This document shows, piece by piece, positions 20,600-27,663 of a stretch of 27,663 bases of DNA. Origin of the DNA: Bondarzewia mesenterica (Eukaryota > Basidiomycota > Agaricomycetes > Russulales > Bondarzewiaceae); contig SGPL01000441.1 in assembly GCA_004802705.1 (NCBI GenBank), forward strand, positions 1 to 27,663. The letters run 5' to 3'. The position numbers and the translations under genes were made by a program. Numbering within the stretch: position 1 is the stretch's first letter; the number at the start of each line of letters is the position of its first letter. A model generated the notes under the pieces. That model saw only the letters and a list, made by a program, of their open reading frames with translations. It ran no database searches and was not told where the DNA came from.

Positions 20600-20607
20600 A
20601 CACTGAT
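20600..20607 (+). repeat. Right 8-bp target-site duplication of the hAT
   Basis: ACACTGAT, partner of ACACTAAT at 6234-6241. Confidence 0.85.
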
Positions 20608-21400
20608 GAATAGTNTGTNGATGTCAGTGTGATAGGAGAGGAATTGAAATAGTGCACTCAAAAAAAGAGGTCCTTTAAAGTGCATGACTTGTAGTATTTT
20701 AATATTGATACAACTAAGGGGATATGACTATTANTTTNCTGAGAGAAATTTTTCATCTAAATTTAGCTTCTTAAGAGGAGAATNATTCAAAATATAAAGA
20801 GTCCACTTAATAATCAGACGTGTAAATAGGAGAGAATTACTAATGTGAAAGCAAGTCAGCATAGATAAAACATTATAGTTGATTGATANATCTAGCTGAA
20901 TTAGAGAGGATTAGGCATGTCTCTTATAATAAGTNATAGAAAGATACCTATAATTAATATGAGAGATGCTACATAAAAACCACAGTAAACCTTCATATGC
21001 AAACTTNATAATGATGAGAATGAGATGTGAGATGCAAGTGTGAGGAGGGAGTTGAAGTAGGAAATGCTGAAGCTGGTCAATNTTTTATAATGNATCTGAT
21101 GCATTTACAGGAGACCAATATAAGAGNAAAATTAGAGACCAAAACAATTGATAGTATGCCTGTACATTGAGAGCTGAGAATGCAGAGGGGCTATGAAGGC
21201 TTATAGTAATCTTGCTCTCACTGTATTTNGATATANNGACATNGTGGCAGTAAATNTAGTCAGTTAGAANACCACTGTTAAGCCAATGGCATATACAAGA
21301 TAAGGTGATGATATTCTTCTTTAGCAAGTTCTTCNCTATATAGATAATAAATTCAAAGGAAAGNTCAGTNAAACCATAGAGGCTTTGTACTTATATAAAA
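20608..21400 (-). pseudogene. 5' part of the F-box/LRR-like gene split by the hAT
   Basis: Minus strand from about 21330: LSCICHWLNSG...LTD is close in spacing to the second half of an F-box (LSxVCxxWRxxALxTP). ESKITISLHSPSAFSALNVQ and YYQLFWSLI follow, then LPPHTCISHLILIIIKFAYE. Near the hAT edge come Leu-rich segments such as NSPLKKLNLDEKF. The pattern resembles the fungal F-box protein at 3586-5100, but with many stops and N. The reading runs into the hAT and resumes at 6233 downwards. As with its neighbour, an adaptor role in ubiquitin ligases is a family expectation, not something shown here. Confidence 0.4.
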
Positions 21401-21589
21401 GACTGTTAACAAAGTGTTGAGAGGATGATACCTCAAATACTGACATGCTGTTGCTTAGTNGGATAGTCACTAAAGTTGTCACTAACAGTNTNACATTTCA
21501 AGAACAGTTCTTTGATCTATGTTATGAAAATAAAATGCATTAAACATAGAACAGGTGATATACTCACAGTGATATGCTTGATAGAATGA

Positions 21590-21800
21590 TCATTAAGGTT
21601 GTCATTATCCTCATCTCTAACTTTGCACTTTAAAGTCAGCTCGACACAATGTTGTTTAGTGAGACAATTATCGAGGTCATTCTCTTCTCTATCTCCAACC
21701 TTATGCTTTAAAGTTAGCTTAGCACAACACTGTTTAGTGGAACAATTGTCAAAGTTATCCTCCTCCTTATCTCTAGCTTTGTACATCAAAGATGGCTCAA
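21590..21800 (-). repeat. 78-bp tandem repeat, about 2.7 copies, open on both strands
   Basis: The word CTTTAAAG/CATCAAAG recurs at 21628, 21706 and 21784, exactly 78 bp apart. On the minus strand (21517-21789) the units encode a 26-residue repeat, for example KVGDREENDLDNCLTKQHC, rich in Asp, Glu, Lys and Cys and free of stops. The plus strand is also open across 21599-21835. There are no N in it, unlike the neighbouring stretches. I do not recognise the protein; it could be a fragment of an acidic repeat protein of the outer element. Confidence 0.6.
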
Positions 21801-22188
21801 GGACTTGTCACAAATATTCATCCACTAAGCTATAGAACTTACATCATATCAAAACAAAACTCACTAATATTGCTANAGATTCTGATCTGATATTACTTGC
21901 AATGAAGCTCAGCTATTNTAAATTAGTTATTGATAGGGAGAAAAATGAAGAGCTACTCATAAATGATTGATTAACCTGTCACCATCAAGCTCACCATTAC
22001 TAGCCTAACTTGCAGTAAAATTAAAGCTGAGAGATATGCAGCTGTTCAGCATTCNTGCATTGTATAACTTTTGTCCAATGATCAGTTCAACATCTTCAGA
22101 TTNAGGCAAGAGATTAATGAATGCCAACTTATAGTGAAACAATAAGTGGTAAAAATGACTGAGGATATTGCTTATAGTGAGATTATAT
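21801..22188. other. AT-rich stretch inside the right arm, no gene seen
   Basis: About 390 bp between the minisatellite and the inverted repeat. I see stop-rich frames only and no further repeat. Confidence 0.4.
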
Positions 22189-22592
22189 CTTAAGATTATN
22201 ATTGAGATTGATACAGTTGANAGAGCTGTCAGTTAGTGAAGAGAAAAAAAAAAATAACTTNATTATTTATACATAACTCTGCAGCATTGTGGAATGCAGA
22301 GGCACTACTCTCTATNGTACAAAAAGNCAAAGGGGCCTCAAATTGAAAAATGTAGAAATTAAAGGATATGAAGACATACCTTACTCAAATATAGCCTGAA
22401 GCCAAATAATTAGCATGCTCATGATGTTTTCTAGCTCATGGTTTTTTATCAAGCATCACATAAGTATTAAAGCAGGGTGGTAAAAGTGTACTCACAATTA
22501 TACCTTGGTGCTGCCCTAATGCCACTCTTTGCAAAAGTGGTGGGGCTATTGTTTATCTCTCTCATGTTTACTCAATAGTGATATACAAAANT
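22189..22592 (-). repeat. Right arm of the long inverted repeat
   Basis: This is the partner of 1-401 and is 3 bp longer because of a longer A-run at about 22244-22254. Four of its six N bases face G or C in the left arm and two face T. It is followed outward by degenerate tandem repeats (22634-23060) that may be the continuation of the terminal repeat; the matching left-hand sequence lies outside the window. Confidence 0.85.
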
Positions 22593-22633
22593 ACAGTGGT
22601 GTTGACCCATGAAGAGGCCATTTGTTNTACACT

Positions 22634-23060
22634 GTGTGCAGAATTTTAACAACAATTATAATATCTGTATCCACTCACAAGACAACTGACTTGGCTGACT
22701 TATCNAAGCATATGATGCAATAATTCTGACAATAATTAGAATGTTAGTATCTACTCATGAGATAAAACTTNGCCAACTTNTTCAGCATATGATATAATGT
22801 GGCAGTGCNTTTCATTTATGCCCTCTGTCATTGGCAATAATTACAATCAGTAGCTGCTCATGAGANAAACCTTGGCTGACTTATACAGCATATGACAGAA
22901 TACAGCAGTGCCTTCTGTTTATGCCCTCTGTCTTTATTTTTATCAGAATTTTGACAACAACTGAATCANTATCTGCTCATAAGATCTAACTTGGCTGACT
23001 TATCTAGACATGCAATAGAATGTGGTGGCNCCTTTGGCTTGCATTTNATCAGCACTTCTG
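22634..23060 (+). repeat. Four degenerate tandem units of ~80-120 bp beyond the right arm
   Basis: Each unit contains a version of AATTTTGACAACAATTA, TATCTGCTCATGAGA, AACTTGGCTGACTTAT and CAGCATATGA; two also have TTTATGCCCTCTGTC. ACTTGGCTGAC-like words fall near 22688, 22767, 22870 and 22990. Subterminal tandem repeats just outside a long arm are common in large DNA transposons, so this may be the outer part of the right terminus. Confidence 0.65.
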
Positions 23061-23310
23061 CAAATAGATCTATTTTTTGTGAATTTGTGATGTGCAAGAC
23101 AACTAGTCTAAGTGTTTAAAGGGAGATATCTTCTTCTTAATCTAATNTAATCTATCTAAAGNAGATATCTGATCTGATCAACAGTTAAATTAGGTTGTGA
23201 TAGAATAAAAGACAAAAAGGGCATGACTCACAAAAAGAAGATGCCTATGTAGAGGGATTCTTTAGGACAAATCATTAAGTANAAAAATTNAGCTCAAAAA
23301 ANAGTNACTA

Positions 23311-23368
23311 GTGAGTGGCTGGTGAGTGGCTAACAAGTGGCTGATGAGTGGCTGGCGATGAGTGGCTG
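23311..23368 (+). repeat. 11-bp tandem array (GTGAGTGGCTG)
   Basis: Five units at 23311, 23322, 23333, 23344 and 23358, with a 3-bp spacer before the last. Core AGTGGCTG is kept in four and AGTGGCTA in one. Confidence 0.75.
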
Positions 23369-23960
23369 ATCTCTTNTCCACTGCATTCTAATTTTTATGC
23401 TCAATGGCTTGCCCTAAAGTTTTTCACATATAGCTCTTGATTTCTCATCTGAGTTCTATTTTCTTGTTTCTACTTTCTCTCAGCCACTTTTGTAGCAGTA
23501 GTGGTAGTATTAGTAGTTGTACTATTATTGTCTTGTGCTATCAATATTATTGGTAGTATTGTTGCCTTTGGTGGCTTTATTATTGAAACTCTGCCATNNA
23601 TTGCCTTATTTAAAAGTTGCACAAAAAACATANAAAGNATAGCTAGATGTTATTATCACNGTTCAATAATAAGTTTTAAAAACCCTTATATCATCCATTT
23701 ATTTTTTGTGCTCATATAATTATTATTTTAAAAAGCTAAATTGAGAAAGAGATGGCAAGNAGAATNAGGACAGGGGATGAAGATGAAGCTANTCANANGT
23801 GGAGGCTGGTTATGCANAAAAGAAGCCAAAGCTNTTAAAGCTTNTGGCAAAGAACAAATGACTGANGAAGGAGCTTCGAGTTCCTNCTAANACTTCTTCA
23901 TATTTCAGACAGAGCACTTATCTTACTCAAAAAGTTATGCAAGATATGAAGAAAAAATAT
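23369..23960. other. AT-rich stretch without a supported gene
   Basis: A hydrophobic frame at 23501-23580 (VVLVVVLLLSCAINIIGSIV) arises from GTA/GTTGTA-type simple sequence and is probably not a gene. At about 23750-23900 a plus frame begins MAR and carries GDEDEA and WRLVM, but stops and N follow at once. Confidence 0.35.
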
Positions 23961-24072
23961 GTTAAGCTCTACATCATCGTCTCATCGATGATCAGTCTTA
24001 AATCCTCTATATTGTCTATTATTTGCATTCATGTGATTTTAGTATGCTAGAGATATCAACAAGTTGCACCAT
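23961..24072 (-). repeat. LTR-like direct repeat, copy 1
   Basis: About 112 bp similar to 24497-24608 (for example CTATTATTTGCATTCATGTG here, CTATTATTTATATTTATATA there). Nearly all differences are transitions. Read on the minus strand both contain TGTTGATAT-like starts (intact in this copy, TATTAATAT in copy 2), compatible with a copia LTR in minus orientation. Confidence 0.5.
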
Positions 24073-24496
24073 CTTGTGAGTACACTAAATTTCTGATTAT
24101 GGGCTGTTTCTCACCTTAANNAGCAGGTAGCCTATGCCATCTTTGATAAGATCCTCTATATCTCCCNCTTTAAGTCTTTGTAGACTGTACTTATANAACA
24201 GTCNGCAATTATTGNGGTCTATGACCTGATATAGTGAGTTTTAATTTTAGTTTTTGAACATCAATTTGGTAGGTGACTCACTAGATAGTTTATGAGTTCT
24301 AGCTGTCGAGCTAATTCTTGTAGATCAATGTCTCTATTAGGCAGCAATTTATATTTAGCTTTATAAGTGTGTCGCCANTCTTTCTCATATGTATACATTA
24401 GACTTTGATTGACTTGAGCTGNAGTTTCTTTCATTTAGTGATCTTTTGTTTTTTTATCCATTATTATATCATCCCCTATGGCGTGCTTTTGTCTAT

Positions 24497-24608
24497 GTTG
24501 GATTCTACATTATTATTCCATTGACAATAAGTCTCAAATCTCCATATTATCTATTATTTATATTTATATAATTTTAAAATGCTAAAAATATTAATAAGTT
24601 GTGCTGTA
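24497..24608 (-). repeat. LTR-like direct repeat, copy 2
   Basis: Partner of 23961-24072. It lies just downstream, on the minus strand, of the copia-like RNase H remnant, which is where a 3' LTR would be expected. Confidence 0.5.
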
Positions 24609-24779
24609 TTCAACAAGGTCCTTACCTTCTGATAATTGTATCTGCTCTTGGCATTGGAAACTATAGCAGCCTTGGTACACAATTATCAAAAGAGTGAGTT
24701 TATTGTAAAGTTGTTTTTCTTTTTGTTCTCTACCCAGTATATATAATGTAATATGTTCTACATTCAGCTTTATTGAAAC

Positions 24780-25230
24780 TCCAGTATCTAAATTATGTCA
24801 ATGTCTAAGGCCAAAACTTTAGTCCCTTCAGTAAGTCATTATAGGTCAATTTTGTTAATTTAGCACTTGTTTCATAGATAGATATCAGGTCACCTTAATG
24901 AAGACTCTTGCTGCTCACAAGAAGGGCATCAGCTCTTTGGTGATTAGTTTAGACTATATATGTCTCCTTAGTGGAGGTAAATATATCTCAATGCCTTCAT
25001 TAACATGTAAATGACAGCTTTTTTTAAAGCAATGATGCAGTTCTTATTGTATGGAATCTCTATATGGGCGAAAACATTTAAGAAATCAATTGCATATTTT
25101 ATAGTCCAATTACTGCCATTGCTTAAATTGATCTTGGTGCAAGCAATAAAAAGGCATTTATATTCAGCTGTGCTGATGGCACTCTACATTTGTATTGGTG
25201 GAGAGATATAAATGTACTAACCTTATCACC
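24780..25230 (-). pseudogene. Ty1/copia-type RNase H remnant
   Basis: On the minus strand at about 25175 the frame gives SAISTAEYKCLFIACTK, like the copia RNase H block T-A-x-S-T-x-E-A-E-Y. About 30 residues later come PYNKNCIIALKK, like the DNQxxIALxxNP block, and LMKALRYIYLH, like the RTKHIDIRYH block. In the next frame TNHQRADALLVSS resembles the T..QLADxLTK end of copia pol. Key acids are already lost (DNQ reads NKN). The upstream pol domains would lie at higher coordinates, where I could not recognise them. The match is by pattern only and should be seen as probable. Confidence 0.4.
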
Positions 25231-27663
25231 TAAAGACTTTTGACTAACTATACCTTCCAATCTCATTTCAAATTTATATCTTTGATTATTGCCTATGATG
25301 ATGGAGCCATAGAAAATATTGCATATGACTCTGTATATAGTCAAATTACCACCACAGGAGGAGATTTACCTCAAGTGTGGAAGATGCCAACTACAGATGA
25401 AGGTAGTTATACTTTGTGCATTATTTATATTGTATTTATATAATTAACAGGCATATTTATAAGTCTAGTGTTGTTGCCACCTAAGAATATATTAGCAGAA
25501 ACATCTACTTCTGTGATAGAGATTTTAGCATCATTGTGTATTATTTAGAGTCTCATGAAATGTATATATCTATTAACCTTAAATTATAACATAGCTGAAC
25601 TCCATAATAAGTTTATATTATTCTGTCTAGCCGTGGAGTCTCAAGTGATCAAAGATGCTTCCTACATGTATGTACTCATTCATTAGCTGTTTCTTTTGAA
25701 AGGTACTAACTATCTAATAGTAAAAATGCTAATCTAGGTCTTAATAGCAAAAGCCTCTTTATAATCAATCTTCTTAGTGGTGTCAATGAATATAACTTTT
25801 CTTCAATAGAAAGGCTAAAAATATTCTCTCATTCAGTTCTCAAAAATTTCTCTCTTCAAGTTTATAATATTCAGGATGGACTCAAGGGCTAAGTGGTTGT
25901 AGGTGGTGATGATGGCTATGCATGTATTTTCAGTCAGTGAACTAGTTAGTTGTTAATGACAGTCCTTCTGATATCAAAATTTAGAAGCACACAAGACTAA
26001 ATATATTATATTATTGTCTTTTAAAATTATGTTGAATCTATAACCTCTCTCAGAAGAAAGATGGTAAAATAGAGAGGGAACGAGTGGAATTGCTTGGGGC
26101 AGTGGCCCATATTAACTTTATTCAAAATTTTCTCACTATCTTTTTGACTATAATTATCATTAATGCCTTCCACATTATTTTAGTAATTAGTACTACCACT
26201 GCACATGCAGTGGATCATCATCTGCATAATTTTATAAATGGCAGTGTTGGATCTTATTCTTATGCATCATAAATGGGGTTTAATCATATAGTTATATATA
26301 ATAATGACAACAATGAGTAGTATAGAGCTTTCAATCGATCTTTATATATTGTATATATCTCTCGTACCTCCATCTCTTGTACCTGATCATGTTTTATATA
26401 TATGCAACTCTTGAAGAATATCTAAATGAACCATCTTTGACTTCAAAAATTTTATGGAATAAGAAAGAGATTAATAATTACTCAGAGTGAAATGAATTCA
26501 TATAGTCTTACCCTGTTAAGGGGTTTCAAAATGTAAGTCCATGAATCCCATTTGTGATGTATGTCATAACATATATTCTGAATATAGGGTATTACATCAG
26601 GCTGCTTAACATGCTCTGATGATCAGAGACTTGTGCTGAAATTATAATATAGCTTAAAGAGATCTCTAGCACTCAGATAAAGGGGCAGATATCTATGAAT
26701 TATGAGCATGATATACTCCACATGTGCACCTCCAGATAGCTAATAGTATCATACAAGTTTATGCCCTCTGTATGGCTGAAAAAATATGATGCTATAGTGT
26801 TCCATTTCATAAGAGGTAGCATAATAAATGTTATGAACAACACAGGGTAAAATCCAATTATTTAGCTCTGCATGTAAAATGTTTTTACTGGCCTTGAGAA
26901 CTAGGTATATGTCATAATCTAGTGTTTGTGCCTTCTTTTAGTTAATTATATCCTATGTCAGCTGCCTACTTAAGCTAGTTTTCCTGCTGATATTGAAATT
27001 GAGAGTACATATATCTGTTATTAATGTTCTCCATTCTTGATCACCATAGGATTTTTTTATAATAAGTGTGCACTTTTAAAGAGTGGGTAGATAATTTAAA
27101 TATTGCAGAAATGCCTTGATATTTAATGTAGCACCAAATGACTATAATATTATAATATTGTCACTTCAAGCTAACCTGCAGCAATACATCAGCTATTTGA
27201 TTATTACTCTAAATATTGCAAAAGTACTAATTTTGCTATTGATATTTATTTGTTAAAGCATTCTAATAATCCTCTTAAATAGAAACATCCACCAATTATG
27301 AACAGGGCTAAATAGCAGAAAATACTTGCTAAGGTAAAGGGTGTTATGGTGATTAGGTTAGTGATTGAGATGGGGCAGTAATTTGGCAAGAGTATATAAG
27401 TATGCATCTATGGTCTTTATATATTATTGCACGTGCTTTGCTGATATTTAATATAATGTTGTCCAATGGTGAGTAATGGTAAAAAGCATGGTACTATAAA
27501 CTAGGGCTCGATGTTGACTATTCTGTGCCATATTTTTGCCTGTTCGGTTAATCACATGGTGAATCAGAGAGATGAGAAGATCAAATTCAATGCAAGATCT
27601 TCATTGATTTGCATTCAGTTTACCATAACTTGATGAGCCAAGATTGGGGAGGACTGTAATACT
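25231..27663. other. AT-rich, N-free stretch without a supported gene
   Basis: No ORF longer than about 75 codons and none with a family I recognise. It may hold upstream pol and gag of the decayed minus-strand copia element (for example LQYLNYLPTL near 27090 on the minus strand), but I cannot support domains. Poly-AT microsatellite-like runs occur (26280-26410). Confidence 0.4.

Noticed and set aside
22634..23060. CRISPR-like array
   Set aside because: Units are degenerate along their whole length with no unique spacers, in a eukaryotic context.
23501..23719. Possible membrane protein (Val/Leu-rich start)
   Set aside because: The hydrophobic stretch comes from GTA/TTG simple sequence; no supporting frame, intron or neighbour.
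26084..26272. Ile-rich 62-codon frame
   Set aside because: It is a product of AT-rich sequence, with no homology that I can recognise.

Overview
The window looks like a transposon graveyard from a filamentous fungus, most likely a mushroom-forming basidiomycete (Agaricomycetes). Three things point there: short introns of about 42-73 nt with fungal-type signals (GTATGT donor, CTAAT/CTAAAT branch-like sites), transposase and retroelement families that are typical of that group, and very strong loss of CG dinucleotides. I find no intact host gene, no rRNA or tRNA gene, and no CRISPR or prokaryotic signals. Almost every reading frame is broken, and the lesions are overwhelmingly C-to-T or G-to-A transitions.

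The main structure is a stack of nested insertions. (0) An outer unit is bounded by inverted repeats of about 400 bp (1-401 and 22189-22592) that are about 99% identical; position 1 lies inside the left arm, so the true ends are not fixed. It carries remains of two minus-strand F-box/leucine-rich-repeat-like genes (5400-6233 joined to 20608-21400, and 3586-5100), an unidentified decayed plus-strand gene or genes (about 542-3130), and a 78-bp coding minisatellite (21590-21800). (1) A hAT DNA transposon, 6242-20599, sits in the first F-box/LRR-like gene, with 17-bp terminal inverted repeats and an 8-bp target duplication (ACACTRAT). Its BED-finger transposase gene is on the minus strand, from 20070 down to 6458. 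(2a) A roughly 1-kb MITE-like element with 31-bp terminal inverted repeats, 18746-19762, interrupts the N-terminal part of that transposase gene. (2b) A complete but dead Ty3/gypsy chromovirus-type LTR retrotransposon, 8411-17739, interrupts its catalytic region, with 402-bp LTRs and a 5-bp target duplication. (3) Between pol and the last ORF of the retrotransposon lies a 1.4-1.6 kb intron-bearing fragment of an Agaricomycete transposase-like protein family, 14086-about 15500.

The retrotransposon reads 5' LTR, gag (8957-10477, CCHC knuckle), pol (protease, RT, RNase H, integrase, chromodomain; to 14032), the foreign fragment, then an unusual extra ORF (15650-17296) with its own damaged zinc knuckle, and the 3' LTR. 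Together gag and pol would have made particles, copied RNA and integrated it; the hAT transposase would have moved the hAT by cut and paste. None can do so now.

Right of the outer inverted repeat, 22593-27663 is AT-rich. It holds four degenerate ~80-120-bp tandem units, an 11-bp array, a pair of LTR-like direct repeats (23961-24072 and 24497-24608) and a faint minus-strand Ty1/copia RNase H remnant. The single N bases fall mainly in 1200-9780 and 18170-24240; comparison with the second LTR or inverted-repeat copy suggests most mark C/T or G/A ambiguity.
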